A stretch of DNA of 64,000 nucleotides from an uncultured Muribaculaceae bacterium (GCA_947381945.1 CANCXM010000013.1:1-64000), one strand, 5' to 3'. Shown: positions 44,959 through 54,251, numbered from the stretch's first letter. Notes: generated by a model from the sequence alone, not told the origin. Translations and numbers: made by a program.

Positions 44959-46472
44959 CAGTTGATAAGAGCGTGGCCGGTCATCTCCTTGGGCTGGGGA
45001 AGTCCCATGATTTTGAGCATGGTAGGCGCAACATCGGCAAGCTTACCGTCCTCGACTTTAGCATCGGTGCGCTCGGTGACGTAGATGCAGGGGACGGGGT
45101 TGAGCGAGTGGGCTGTGTTGGGTGTTCCGTCGGCGTTGATTGCGTTGTCGGCATTGCCGTGGTCAGCGATGATGATGACTTCGTAGCCGGCTTCTTTGGC
45201 AGCCTCAACTGTGTCTTTCACACATTCGTCAACAGCTTTGACAGCCTTGCAGATGGCTTCGTAGACTCCGGTGTGGCCCACCATGTCGCCGTTTGCGTAG
45301 TTGACAACGATGAAGTCATATTTTTCTTCCTTGATGGCTTCGACGAGTTTGTCTTTCACCTCGTAGGCGCTCATTTCAGGCTTGAGGTCGTAGGTTGCGA
45401 CCTTGGGTGAAGCGACGAGGATACGCTCCTCACCTTCGTAGGGCTCTTCGCGTCCACCGTTGAAGAAGAATGTCACATGTGCATACTTCTCGGTCTCGGC
45501 TATGTGGAGTTGCTTCTTGTCGAGGCTTGAAAGGTATTCGCCGAGTGTGTTCTCGACGTTTTCCTTCGGGAAGAGGATGTGGACGCCGGTGAACGATGCG
45601 TCGTAGGGGGTCATGCAGTAGTACTGGAGACCGGGGATAACCTTCATGTCAGCCTCGGGAATATCGTGCTGTGTGAGGGCTACGGTGAGCTCCTTGGCGC
45701 GGTCGTTGCGGTAGTTGAAGAAGATGACGGCGTCGCCTTCTTTGATGGTTCCGTCGACGGTCGAGTTGTTGATGGGCTTGATGAATTCGTCGGTCACATC
45801 CTCGTTGTAGCTTTCCTGTACGGCAGCAACCATGTCGGTGGCTTGTTTGCCTTCACCTTTGACAAGAAGATCGTAGGCGACCTTCACACGCTCCCAGCGT
45901 TTGTCGCGGTCCATAGCGTAGTAACGGCCGATGATTGATGCGATTTTGCCTGCCGACTTTGCGCAGTGGTTTTCGAGAGCCTCGATGAAGCCTTTTCCGC
46001 TGCGGGGGTCTGTATCACGGCCATCCATGAAGCAGTGGATATAGACCTTCTCAAGACCGTAGTGCTTTGCTATGTCGCAGAGTGCATAGAGGTGGTCAAG
46101 CGATGAGTGTACGCCACCGTCGCTTGTAAGGCCCATGAAGTGGATGGCCTTGCCGTTGTCGCGGGCGTAAGTGAATGCGTTGACGATTTCAGGGTTTTCG
46201 AGGATTGAACCGTCCTGACAGGCCTTGTTGATTTTCACGAGGTCCTGATAGAGCACGCGGCCTGCGCCGATATTGAGGTGACCTACTTCAGAGTTGCCCA
46301 TCTGGCCGTCGGGGAGACCGACATTCTCGCCTGATGCCTGAAGCTGGCTGTGGGGATAGGTTTTTACGAGATAGTCCCAGTAGGGGGTGGGGGTTGAGGA
46401 AATAGCGTCGCTCTTTGAGTGATTGCCGATTCCCCATCCGTCGAGAATCATTAACAATGCTTTCTTTGCCAT
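44958..46472 (-). CDS. gpmI: 2,3-bisphosphoglycerate-independent phosphoglycerate mutase
   Basis: This 504-residue, metal-dependent enzyme interconverts 3- and 2-phosphoglycerate in glycolysis. It belongs to the alkaline-phosphatase superfamily. The N-terminal motif [10 protein letters not shown], the serine nucleophile in [29 protein letters not shown], and IADHGNADN with [11 protein letters not shown] metal ligands are all present. It probably forms an operon with the downstream serine dehydratase, from a promoter at 46533-46561. Confidence 0.97.
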   Translation of the reverse strand: MAKKALLMILDGWGIGNHSKSDAISSTPTPYWDYLVKTYPHSQLQASGENVGLPDGQMGNSEVGHLNIGAGRVLYQDLVKINKACQDGSILENPEIVNAFTYARDNGKAIHFMGLTSDGGVHSSLDHLYALCDIAKHYGLEKVYIHCFMDGRDTDPRSGKGFIEALENHCAKSAGKIASIIGRYYAMDRDKRWERVKVAYDLLVKGEGKQATDMVAAVQESYNEDVTDEFIKPINNSTVDGTIKEGDAVIFFNYRNDRAKELTVALTQHDIPEADMKVIPGLQYYCMTPYDASFTGVHILFPKENVENTLGEYLSSLDKKQLHIAETEKYAHVTFFFNGGREEPYEGEERILVASPKVATYDLKPEMSAYEVKDKLVEAIKEEKYDFIVVNYANGDMVGHTGVYEAICKAVKAVDECVKDTVEAAKEAGYEVIIIADHGNADNAINADGTPNTAHSLNPVPCIYVTERTDAKVEDGKLADVAPTMLKIMGLPQPKEMTGHALIN

Positions 46473-46532
46473 GATGTTATAGAAATTGTATGATTAATTT
46501 TCCAAAATTTCGCAGTGCGGTTTTCAAGAGTG

Positions 46533-46561
46533 CAAAGATACGCAAAAACTATGATTCCCAA
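46533..46561 (-). promoter_or_regulatory. Promoter of gpmI
   Basis: On the minus strand TTG (46559-46561), an 18-nt spacer and TATCTTTG (46533-46540) fit the Bacteroidota pattern. Transcription would begin near 46527, 55 nt before gpmI. It lies just past the stop codon of the antitoxin gene. Confidence 0.62.
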
Positions 46562-46585
46562 GCACATTTGGGCGTAAAAATCCTG

Positions 46586-46903
46586 TTAAAGTGCCACCTG
46601 TACGCCTCCGAGATTGAGAGTGGCAGTGATGCCCATTGCGCTGAATGCGCGCGCCATGGTGGAGATGGTTATGTTGTGGCCGTTTTCGATTTTCGATATG
46701 CGGGCTTTCTTCACGCCCATCATTTCACCCAACTGTTCCTGGGTCAGAGAGCGTTCCAGACGAGCCTTGCGGATTGCCTCTCCGATGTGATAGGCGCGAA
46801 TCTCTTCCTGAACTTCGGCTTCATAAGCATCCCTGTAGGGAGTTCCGATTTTACCGAGATTTCTGTCTTTCAGTTCTTCGAGAGTGTAATATTTCATTGC
46901 CAT
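46586..46903 (-). CDS. XRE-family antitoxin (HigA-like)
   Basis: This 105-residue protein has a helical N-terminus and a Cro/C1-type helix-turn-helix (about 50-100, RSLTQEQLGEMMGVKKARISKIENGHNITISTMARAFSAMG). It follows the RelE/HigB-like toxin by 3 bp on the same strand, the toxin-first order of HigBA systems. It should neutralise the toxin and repress the pair by binding the promoter operator at 47278-47297. Confidence 0.9.
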   Translation of the reverse strand: MAMKYYTLEELKDRNLGKIGTPYRDAYEAEVQEEIRAYHIGEAIRKARLERSLTQEQLGEMMGVKKARISKIENGHNITISTMARAFSAMGITATLNLGGVQVAL

Positions 46904-46906
46904 AGA

Positions 46907-47251
46907 TTACCTATTTTTGTCTTTTAGATAGTTGATGCGTATTGCTTCTGCTTTTTTAATTTCTTTGGAGGGCGTTTTCTGAGATTTCTTTATTATTCCG
47001 TGTGTAGCAATCACGAATGTTTCTTCCTCTCTGTCCAAAAAGGCAAAAAGACGATAGCATAAACTTTGATAGATGATACGGAATTCCCAGATGTTGGTTC
47101 CATCTAATTTCTTAAATAGAGTGACATCCTTTATGCCACCGGCGACTTTGTCGATGGTATAAAAGATTTTTCGTTGTGCTGCCACAGGGAGCGAGTTGAT
47201 GAAATCCCCTGCTTCCTGCAAGGCGATGAATCTGAAAATAGGTTTGTCCAT
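46907..47251 (-). CDS. RelE/HigB-type toxin (Gp49-like family)
   Basis: This protein of about 114 residues has a RelE/ParE-like fold with the family pattern DFINSLPVAAQRKIFYTIDKVAGG, FKKLDGTNIWEFRIIYQSLCYRLFAFLD and THGIIKKSQKTPSKEIKKAEAI, typical of Gp49-like HigB toxins that cut mRNA on the ribosome. I chose the ATG at 47251 because the alternative at 47275 lies inside the -7 promoter box. Antitoxin follows 3 bp later. Confidence 0.9.
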   Translation of the reverse strand: MDKPIFRFIALQEAGDFINSLPVAAQRKIFYTIDKVAGGIKDVTLFKKLDGTNIWEFRIIYQSLCYRLFAFLDREEETFVIATHGIIKKSQKTPSKEIKKAEAIRINYLKDKNR

Positions 47252-47272
47252 TATCCGGGAGTCTTGTTCCTG

Positions 47273-47304
47273 CAAAGATAAGGATAAGTTTCCTTATTTG
47301 CAAA
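47273..47304 (-). promoter_or_regulatory. Toxin-antitoxin promoter with embedded operator
   Basis: On the minus strand TTTG (47301-47304), an exact 20-nt spacer and TATCTTTG (47273-47280) form a full consensus promoter. The inverted repeat ATAAGGA-n6-TCCTTAT (47278-47297) fills the spacer, where bound antitoxin would block RNA polymerase. The start site would be near 47267. Confidence 0.82.
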
Positions 47305-47390
47305 CAATTAATCGGCAGGATATGTTTGCTTAGTGGATGTCTGTAGGATGAACACGGATGTTTATTCAGTTGTGGATAGCAATGCTTCTC

Positions 47391-48821
47391 TCAAAGTTTG
47401 GTGAGGGTTTTGGTGAGGGTGACTGTCTCGGGGATTTCGCGGGTGTAATGGGTGACGAAGATGAGTGTGGAGCGGTTGCGGGTGATAAGGAGGTCAATGA
47501 GGCGGCGCACTCTTTCTTTTCGTTCGGCATCGAGGCCATGGAGGGGTTCGTCAAGAATCATTAATGGTGCCTGTTTGATGAAGGTGCGGGCGAGGAGGAC
47601 GAGTCGCTGCTCTCCGGATGAGAGTTCTGAGAATTTCCGGTCGGCGAGATGGCTGATGTCGAGCAGACGGAGCCAGGTGCGGGCTTCGTCGAGTTCGTCG
47701 GGTGTGGCCTTCCGGAATTGGGAGAGTGAGTTGCGCTTACCGCCGACGACTATCTCCTCGACCGGGAGTGATGAGCTGAAGTAGAGCTGCATTTCGGGGC
47801 ACACATAGCCGATGCGGTCTTTGATTTCCCAGATGCTTTCGCCTGAACCTCGACGGCGGTCGAAGAGGGTGATGCGATTGGCGTAGGCCTGTGGATTGTC
47901 GGCACAGACAAGACTGAGGAGGAGCGATTTGCCGGAGCCGTTGGGACCGGTCAAGGCCCAGCGTTCACCGGAACGGACGGTCCAGTCGAGACCTTCGAGG
48001 ATTGAGCGGTTTCCGTAGCGGACATGACCATCCTCGATTGCGAATGCAACATCGAAGTCAGTGCAGGAAGAAGATGGGGCCGGGAGGTCGGCTTCGGAGA
48101 TGTCGGGTGATGAGGTCACAGCGTTTTCCCGCAGATTGGCGATTTCCTCCGGATTTATGATGGGCCGGGAGAGGGTATGGTTGTCGAGGGTAATGATGGC
48201 AGTGGTATAGGCCGGAATGTCGATGGCATCGCATAGGAGCATGATGATTCCGGTTCCACTCCCGGCAATACCGCTGATTGCGTTGTCGAGCTCTGCGCGT
48301 GATTGAGCGTCGAGCCCGATATAGGGGTTGTCAAGGATAAGGATGTCGGGAGTGTCGATGAGTGCGTTTATGATAAGCAATTTGCGCAGCTCTCCGCTTG
48401 AAAGATAGTTGACGCGTTTGTCAACGACATCGTGGAGCGAGAAAGTGTCGCATAGTTCTTTCCATTGTTGGGTAGACGCTTTTTCGCCAAGGATTTCTCC
48501 GACTGTCGGGACGAGGTCGTTAACTGTCGCTTCAAGCCGCTGGTCGTAGCGTGTCACTTCAATTCCGGTAAGGGCATGGATGTCGGTAAAGGCAAGCATT
48601 TTGACCTTCATGTCTGGACGGGAGAATTCGAGGCGGTTGCCGTAGGCATAACGGCCTTTTTCGATGACCAGACCGAGGGTAGACTTACCTGAACCGTTGG
48701 GGCCGAGGATGATGCTTACTCCTGCAGGGATTGTGGTAAAAGAGGGGTTCTGAAGCACTACATTGCCGTAGCCGAGACGAGGGCTGTTGAATTTTACAAG
48801 AAAATCTGCATTATTATCCAT
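47391..48821 (-). CDS. Tandem ABC ATP-binding protein (ModF-like)
   Basis: This 476-residue protein consists of two ABC ATPase domains in one chain. The first (about 20-220) has Walker A GPNGSGKST, signature LSSGELRK and Walker B ILILDNP; in this domain the usual catalytic Glu after Walker B is replaced by Asn. The second (about 265-470) has GPNGSGKSLL, LSSGEQRLVLLA and LMILDEP. There is no membrane domain. It resembles E. coli ModF, a soluble double-ABC protein, so it may serve a non-transport role or an unlinked permease. It has a good promoter at 48850-48881. Confidence 0.88.
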   Translation of the reverse strand: MDNNADFLVKFNSPRLGYGNVVLQNPSFTTIPAGVSIILGPNGSGKSTLGLVIEKGRYAYGNRLEFSRPDMKVKMLAFTDIHALTGIEVTRYDQRLEATVNDLVPTVGEILGEKASTQQWKELCDTFSLHDVVDKRVNYLSSGELRKLLIINALIDTPDILILDNPYIGLDAQSRAELDNAISGIAGSGTGIIMLLCDAIDIPAYTTAIITLDNHTLSRPIINPEEIANLRENAVTSSPDISEADLPAPSSSCTDFDVAFAIEDGHVRYGNRSILEGLDWTVRSGERWALTGPNGSGKSLLLSLVCADNPQAYANRITLFDRRRGSGESIWEIKDRIGYVCPEMQLYFSSSLPVEEIVVGGKRNSLSQFRKATPDELDEARTWLRLLDISHLADRKFSELSSGEQRLVLLARTFIKQAPLMILDEPLHGLDAERKERVRRLIDLLITRNRSTLIFVTHYTREIPETVTLTKTLTKL

Positions 48822-48849
48822 TGCGAACTTGAATTTTTTTTGACGGCTG

Positions 48850-48881
48850 CAAAATTACTAAATAAATGAGTGATAATCCAA
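48850..48881 (-). promoter_or_regulatory. Promoter of the tandem ABC gene
   Basis: On the minus strand TTG (48879-48881), a 21-nt spacer and TAATTTTG (48850-48857). The start site near 48844 leaves a leader of about 23 nt. Confidence 0.65.
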
Positions 48882-48934
48882 TGCTTATGATGAAAAAAAC
48901 GGAGTGGAGTTATGGAAATTAGGATTATAATCAG

Positions 48935-48942
48935 TATCTTTG
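48935..48942 (+). promoter_or_regulatory. -7 box of DUF1016 gene
   Basis: TATCTTTG matches TAnnTTTG, 61 bp before the ATG at 49004. The -33 element is only partial (TTATG 20 nt upstream). Confidence 0.5.
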
Positions 48943-49003
48943 TGGAGGTGAGGCTCTTTGGGATTTTATCAGGCATCACTAAGAATGTTAACAGTTTAAT
49001 ATC

Positions 49004-50032
49004 ATGGAAAAGAACATCTCTCTCCCCGTCGGTGAAAGCAATTTGCTTAAGGAAATCCGACATGTGATTGATTCGGCGCGCAACCGCGCCATGCAGACAG
49101 TTAATTCACTTATGGTCCAGGCCTACTGGAATGTGGGCAGGCTCATAGTGGAGGCTCAGGGTGGCGATAGTCGGGCAGAATATGGCGATGGCCTAATCAA
49201 GCGTATCTCAAAGGAACTCACCACTGAATTTGGTAAAGGATTTGATGCGTCTAATCTGAAGAATATGAGACAGTTTTATCTCATATTCCCAAAATGCGAC
49301 ACACTGTGTAGCCAATTAAGTTGGTCTCATTACCGATTGATTATGAGAGTGCGTAATCCCGATGCCCGTGAATTCTACATCTCAGAAGCGGTAAAAGGTC
49401 AGTGGAGTGTCAGGCAGTTGCAGCGACAAATCAACACTTTCTTCTACGACAGACTGTTGGCCAGCCGTGATAAGGCCGGGGTTTCAGCTGAGTTGAAGCG
49501 CAAGGATAAAGAGGATTTCAATCCGCGTCAGATTATTCGTGATCCATACGTTCTTGAATTTCTTGATTTGAAGGCCAATCCATCTTTTTATGAAAAGGAT
49601 CTCGAACAGGGCCTCATAGCCCATCTTCAGGAGTTCATGCTTGAAATGGGACGCGGATTCTCATTTGTGGGGCGTCAGAAACGTATTACTTTTGACGGTC
49701 AGCACTTCTATATTGATCTTGTGTTCTACAATTATCTGATGAAGTGCTTTGTCCTTGTTGATTTGAAAATGGGTGTTCTGACTCACCAGGACATTGGCCA
49801 GATGCAGATGTATGTCAACTACTATAACGCGGAAATTCGTCCGGAGGGGGATAATCCAACTGTTGGGCTGCTCCTGTGTGCCGATAAAAGCGATGAGGTC
49901 ATCAGATATACCCTCGGTGACAGCTCAGCCAATATTCTCGCTGCGAAATATACCGATTGCTTGCCATCTGAGGAGGAGTTGCGTCGGGAATTGCGTCGGG
50001 AATATGACAATTTGCGTGCTTTGGAAGAGTGA
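49004..50032 (+). CDS. DUF1016 / YhcG-type PDDEXK nuclease
   Basis: This 342-residue protein has the DUF1016 N-terminal domain (about 15-150, ARNRAMQTVNSLMVQAYWNVGRLIVEAQGG and SWSHYRLIMRV) and a PDDEXK nuclease-like domain (about 165-325), with the catalytic pattern FYIDLVFYN then FVLVDLKMG and QMQMYVNYY. Members occur singly or beside restriction systems. Here no methylase or specificity gene is adjacent. It lies between the ABC gene and peptide transporters with its own promoter, probably as a mobile accessory gene. The target is unknown. Confidence 0.88.
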   Translation: MEKNISLPVGESNLLKEIRHVIDSARNRAMQTVNSLMVQAYWNVGRLIVEAQGGDSRAEYGDGLIKRISKELTTEFGKGFDASNLKNMRQFYLIFPKCDTLCSQLSWSHYRLIMRVRNPDAREFYISEAVKGQWSVRQLQRQINTFFYDRLLASRDKAGVSAELKRKDKEDFNPRQIIRDPYVLEFLDLKANPSFYEKDLEQGLIAHLQEFMLEMGRGFSFVGRQKRITFDGQHFYIDLVFYNYLMKCFVLVDLKMGVLTHQDIGQMQMYVNYYNAEIRPEGDNPTVGLLLCADKSDEVIRYTLGDSSANILAAKYTDCLPSEEELRRELRREYDNLRALEE

Positions 50033-50099
50033 AGTGGCAAATAAACGCCTTGTGGCAGGAAATTTTAAGCTGAATAAGGGGATTTTATGATATTTTTTG

Positions 50100-50107
50100 T
50101 ATTTTTG
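50100..50107 (+). promoter_or_regulatory. -7 box of first POT transporter gene
   Basis: TATTTTTG fits TAnnTTTG and lies about 120 bp before the ATG at 50226. No convincing -33 element is seen. Confidence 0.45.
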
Positions 50108-50225
50108 CGGAAAGTCTTGTCCGTTCAGGCATGACATATCTTGAATCGGTACCAAAAGCCAATCAATACCAATCCCTATCCACAGAAATTTCTAAAGCTT
50201 ATAACCGAAAAATATTTCATCTATT

Positions 50226-51752
50226 ATGTTCAAAGACCAACCCAAAGGCCTTATTCCCGCAGCGCTCAGCAACATGGGTGAGCGATTCGGCTATTACATC
50301 ATGAACGCGGTGTTAGTATTGTTCCTCTGTTCGAAATTCGGACTGAGCGAGGAGACCAGCACCCTGATTTATTCATTTTTCTATGCCGGCATATATTTGC
50401 TGAGTCTTGTTGGCGGTGTTATCGCCGACCGTACCCGTAACTATAAGGGAACCATTATCAGTGGTCTTGTGGTCATGTGTCTCGGTTATGTGCTTCTGTC
50501 CATTCCAATTCTCTCGACCTCCGACAACATCTCGTGGTTGCTCCCGATGACCTGCTTCGCCCTTTTCCTCATCGCTTTCGGCAACGGTCTTTTCAAAGGC
50601 AATCTTCAGGCCATCGTCGGTCAGCTTTACGACAATCCTCAGTATGCGTCGAAGCGCGACTCCGGTTTCCAGATTTTCTATGTGTTCATCAATGTCGGTG
50701 GTCTCGTTGCCCCCTTCATCGCCCCAATGCTCCGCAGTTGGTGGCTCGGTGTCCACAATCTTGCCTACAATGCGAAGCTTCCTGCACTTTGCCATGAATA
50801 TCTGAGCGTTACCGACAATATGTCGACCGAGAACATCGACAACCTCTATGCGCTAATCACTGCTACCGGAGGTGATACTGCCGGCGACATCCAGGCATTC
50901 TGCAGCCAGTACCTTGAAGTGTTCAATACCGGTGTGCATTATTCATTCATCGCTTCGGTTGCTGCCATGCTGCTGTCGCTTGTAATCTTCCTCATCTATA
51001 AGAAGGGTCTTCCCAATCCTTCGGCTAAGGCCAAGGCATCCTCTGTCAGCATCTCCGACGAGGAGCGTCGTGCAATGGCCAAGGAGATAAAGCAGCGCAT
51101 GATGGCCCTTTTCGCAGTGCTCGGTGTTGTCATCTTCTTCTGGTTCTCATTCCATCAGAACGGCACCTCGCTTTCACTCTTCGCCCGTGACTTCGTAGAT
51201 ACATCCACTATCGCTCCTGAAATCTGGCAGGCGGTGAATCCCTTCTTCGTGATTGTCCTCACCCCTGTTGTCATGGCATTCTTCGCAATGCTCAGCCGTC
51301 GTGGCATCGAGATTTCCACTCCCAAGAAAATAGCAATCGGTATGGGGCTCGCAGGTCTTGCCTTCCTCTTCCTTGCCGTGTTCTCAAGCGTTTCCGGCTA
51401 TCCTTCGGCTACAGAATTCCGTGCCATGCCTGTCAGCGAGACTGCAGGAATGCTAGCCGGTCCGTGGGTGCTCATCCTGCTCTACTTCTTCCTTACTGTA
51501 GCAGAGCTTTTCATTTCACCGCTCGGACTTTCGTTCGTCTCTAAAGTTGCTCCCGCCCACATGCAGGGTCTCTGTCAGGGTCTCTGGCTCGGTGCCACCG
51601 CGCTTGGTAACCTTCTTCTTTGGATCGGCCCGCTGATGTACAATGCATGGCCTCTCTGGATGTGTTGGAGCGTCTTCCTTGCTGTATGTCTCATCTCGAT
51701 GGGTGTGATGTTCGGCATGGTCAAGTGGCTCGAACGTGTGACCAATGCATAA
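50226..51752 (+). CDS. POT-family proton-coupled peptide transporter
   Basis: This 508-residue inner-membrane protein of the major facilitator superfamily takes up di- and tripeptides. The hallmark N-terminal helix GERFGYYIMNAVLVLFL is present, as is FGNGLFKGNLQAIVGQLYD. About 12-14 membrane helices are visible along the sequence. It is followed by a paralogue after a terminator hairpin (51794-51848). Confidence 0.93.
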   Translation: MFKDQPKGLIPAALSNMGERFGYYIMNAVLVLFLCSKFGLSEETSTLIYSFFYAGIYLLSLVGGVIADRTRNYKGTIISGLVVMCLGYVLLSIPILSTSDNISWLLPMTCFALFLIAFGNGLFKGNLQAIVGQLYDNPQYASKRDSGFQIFYVFINVGGLVAPFIAPMLRSWWLGVHNLAYNAKLPALCHEYLSVTDNMSTENIDNLYALITATGGDTAGDIQAFCSQYLEVFNTGVHYSFIASVAAMLLSLVIFLIYKKGLPNPSAKAKASSVSISDEERRAMAKEIKQRMMALFAVLGVVIFFWFSFHQNGTSLSLFARDFVDTSTIAPEIWQAVNPFFVIVLTPVVMAFFAMLSRRGIEISTPKKIAIGMGLAGLAFLFLAVFSSVSGYPSATEFRAMPVSETAGMLAGPWVLILLYFFLTVAELFISPLGLSFVSKVAPAHMQGLCQGLWLGATALGNLLLWIGPLMYNAWPLWMCWSVFLAVCLISMGVMFGMVKWLERVTNA

Positions 51753-51793
51753 AATCCACGGAAGCTAATAAGAATTTGAGATAAGTAATAAAG

Positions 51794-51850
51794 AAGACAA
51801 AAGTACGGATGGAATCTGTCAACGATGTTTCCGGCGTACTTTTGTCTTTT
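51794..51850 (+). terminator. Terminator between the two POT genes
   Basis: A perfect 14-bp stem (AAGACAAAAGTACG at 51794-51807 with its complement at 51835-51848) with a 27-nt loop is followed by a short T-rich stretch. The stem sequence has the same CAAAAG words as other hairpins in this region. Confidence 0.65.
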
Positions 51851-51882
51851 GTATTTGACAGTAAAAAATAAACCATCAAGCT

Positions 51883-53586
51883 ATGTTTAAAAATCAACCG
51901 GCAGGTCTGTATGTGCTTGCGCTTGCCAATACCGGCGAACGTTTCGGCTACTACACCATGCTTGCCATCTTCCTGCTTTTCCTGCAGGCGAAATTCGGCC
52001 TTGATTCCACGGTGTCGGGCCAGATTTATGCGGGCTTCCTCGCCCTTGTCTACTTCATGCCTCTTATCGGAGGTTGGGTAGCCGACAAATGGAGCTTCTC
52101 GAAATGTGTTGTGACGGGTCTGTTCATCATGTTTGCCGGATATCTCGTCATGGCCATACCGACCGACATCCGCAGCACCTCATCGCTCGTGATTCTCTGC
52201 GCAGCTCTTCTGCTCATCGCATGTGGCACAGGCTTGTTCAAAGGCAATCTTCAGGTAATGGTGGGTGACCTCTACAACGAGGCCCGCTACAGTGGCCAGC
52301 GTGATGCGGCTTTCTCGCTCTTCTACATGGCTATCAACATCGGCTCGATGTTTGCACCTATGGCTGCTACAGCCATGTGTAACCTTGCACTCGATGCCAA
52401 GGGGCTGACCTACGTCTCCTCGCTCCCAGCAATGTGTAATCTCTATCTTGACGGTGCGGAAAACGGAGCAGATCTCTCTGCGACAATCGCTGAGAATGGA
52501 ATGAGCGCCGGTGCCGACCTTACAGCTTTTGCGAACGAGTACATAACCACGCTTTCGACGGGCTACAGCTATGCGTTTGCAATCGCCTGCGGTTCACTCA
52601 TAGTCAGCTTCCTCATCTACTTCCTTGGCCGCCGGACCTACGCACATATTCTTACCGACAAAAAGGATGGCGCAGCAGCTAAGACCGCAGCAGCGGCCGG
52701 TCCGGAACTCACACCTGCTCAGACCAAGCAGCGCGTCGTTGCGCTTCTGCTTGTGTTTGCAGTAGTGATTTTCTTCTGGATGGTATTCCATCAGAATGGA
52801 GCTACACTGACTGAATTTGCCAAGAGCTGTACATCGCCTGAGGCTACCGGTTGGACCCGCATAGGTTTCAATGTATGGGCGCTTCTGAGTGTTGCTGTCG
52901 GAGTCTATGCCCTCTTCAATCTTTTCCAGTCAAAGGGAGCCGTAAGCCGTGGAATCTCGGTTGTCATCCTCGGTCTGGTAGGTTGGGCACTGTGGTATTT
53001 CTATTCCATCACTCCCGAGCCCCTCACCGGCATCCAGCCGCAGCAATATCAGCAGTTCAATCCCTTCTATGTCGTTGCCCTTACCCCCGTATCGCTTGCT
53101 TTCTTCGGTTGGCTTGCAAAACGTAAGTCCGAGCCTTCGGCTCCTCGCAAGATTGGCTATGGTATGGTGATGGCAGCCGTGGCCTACGTCCTTATGCTAG
53201 TAGGTTCGCTCGGTATTGTCGGCACAAGTGCATCAGTTTCTCCCAATTGGCTCATATCTACCTATCTGCTTCTGACATTTGCCGAATTGCTCCTTTCGCC
53301 GATGGGCATAAGCTTTGTGAGCAAGGTAGCACCTCCGAAACTCAAAGGCTCTATGATGGGTGGATGGTTTGCAGCCACAGCTGTCGGTAACTACCTTGTC
53401 TCAATACCCATGCTTCTATGGGGTAAGATCCCGACCTATATGGTATGGGGTATCCTCGTGGTCATCTGTCTCGTTTCAGCCGGTTTCATCTTCGCCATCA
53501 TGAAGAAGCTTGAAGCCGCAACCTCCGACACTCCGGCCCAACCCGAAGCTGACGAACTTGAAACAATAGAGGATGACGCTATCTGA
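51883..53586 (+). CDS. POT-family peptide transporter, second paralogue
   Basis: This 567-residue paralogue of the preceding transporter has the same markers (GERFGYYTMLAIFLLFLQ, CGTGLFKGNLQVMVGDLYN) but a longer sequence, with extra residues between helices in the middle and an acidic C-terminal tail (about 545-567). Two tandem POT genes suggest a lineage that relies on peptides, perhaps with different preferences. Confidence 0.93.
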   Translation: MFKNQPAGLYVLALANTGERFGYYTMLAIFLLFLQAKFGLDSTVSGQIYAGFLALVYFMPLIGGWVADKWSFSKCVVTGLFIMFAGYLVMAIPTDIRSTSSLVILCAALLLIACGTGLFKGNLQVMVGDLYNEARYSGQRDAAFSLFYMAINIGSMFAPMAATAMCNLALDAKGLTYVSSLPAMCNLYLDGAENGADLSATIAENGMSAGADLTAFANEYITTLSTGYSYAFAIACGSLIVSFLIYFLGRRTYAHILTDKKDGAAAKTAAAAGPELTPAQTKQRVVALLLVFAVVIFFWMVFHQNGATLTEFAKSCTSPEATGWTRIGFNVWALLSVAVGVYALFNLFQSKGAVSRGISVVILGLVGWALWYFYSITPEPLTGIQPQQYQQFNPFYVVALTPVSLAFFGWLAKRKSEPSAPRKIGYGMVMAAVAYVLMLVGSLGIVGTSASVSPNWLISTYLLLTFAELLLSPMGISFVSKVAPPKLKGSMMGGWFAATAVGNYLVSIPMLLWGKIPTYMVWGILVVICLVSAGFIFAIMKKLEAATSDTPAQPEADELETIEDDAI

Positions 53587-53713
53587 AACAGATAGTCACT
53601 AACCTCCATAAAGGCCCACTCCCATGTACTCCAGCTATATGGTCTTGCAGGTCTACTATCTTACAGGCATCCTTAGCCTATTGAAAAATAGATAACTACA
53701 GGAAGCCTAATCA

Positions 53714-53798
53714 AAAACCTAAGGCAGAGGAAACTAACTACTGTCCGATAATTGCAAATCGCTTTCGGATAGCATTAGTTTCCTCTGCCTTAGGTTTT
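53714..53798. repeat. 24-bp perfect inverted repeat spanning the ORF6N stop
   Basis: 53714-53737 is the exact reverse complement of 53775-53798. The right copy is coding sequence of the ORF6N remnant; the left copy starts directly beyond its stop codon (53738-53740). A TCCGA/TCGGA pair extends it inward. On the plus strand it is followed by TTTTCTTAAT, so it may also terminate POT transcription. Confidence 0.85.
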
Positions 53799-53986
53799 CT
53801 TAATACATTCGATAGCATGACAACGCCATGTTCAGTAAATGCGTATGGGATAGTCTTTTTAGGCCTTTTTGATGGTCATGTCATCACAATTTGTGATGAC
53901 ATGACTTCCAATTCAGTTTCAGATAGTTGAAACATAAAATCTGTTGGAAAACGATTTTGGTTGCGTTTGACTGCTTGTTTTTTAAC
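53738..53986 (-). pseudogene. Decayed ORF6N-domain gene (nonsense mutation, N-terminus lost)
   Basis: Translation of the minus strand gives a clear ORF6N domain: VKRNQNRFPTDFMFQLSETE, then SQIVMT, an in-frame TGA (53876-53878), then PSKRPKKTIPYAFTEHGV and VMLSNVLRKP, ending in a natural TAG (53738-53740). The signature RFPxDFMFQL and PYAFTEHGVxML are diagnostic of this phage regulator/antirepressor-like family. The TGA probably replaced a TGG Trp codon. The expected N-terminal segment before VKRN is missing and another TGA lies just upstream. It is too short and broken to be functional; readthrough of the TGA is unlikely but not excluded. Confidence 0.85.
53875..53905. repeat. 15-bp perfect palindrome inside the ORF6N remnant
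   Basis: GTCATGTCATCACAA (53875-53889) and its exact complement (53891-53905) are separated by a single T. It overlaps the in-frame TGA of the pseudogene. It could be an operator or a chance product of decay. Confidence 0.7.
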
Positions 53987-54251
53987 ATGTGTTCAGGGCT
54001 TTTAGGGTGTTTTGTTTAAGTGGTGGTGGGATATGTGGGGAATTTTGAGTAATTTTGTCGATGGATATATGGATTCATATAGATGGATATATTTGTTGAC
54101 GGGTATATTCATTAAGGATATGATGGATTTAGATAAATGTCATACTTGGTACTTGGATTGTTGAAAAGTTTAATCAGGCATACAAGTTTAATCAGACATG
54201 TGGCACATTATCCGATAAATAATATTTTTCACTCTTAACTTTGGTAGAAGG

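Larger units (their letters stand above)
53587..54251. other. Intergenic region with ORF6N remnant and inverted repeats
   Basis: There is no intact gene. It holds a decayed ORF6N gene (53738-53986, minus), a 24-bp inverted repeat (53714-53798), a 15-bp palindrome (53875-53905) and an AT-rich stretch with loosely repeated ATGGATATAT words (about 54060-54130). It ends at the nhaC start codon. Confidence 0.7.

Noticed and set aside
49004..50032. Restriction-modification or other defence island around the DUF1016 nuclease
   Set aside because: No methylase, specificity subunit or other defence gene is adjacent, and the HigBA pair is separated from it by the ABC gene.
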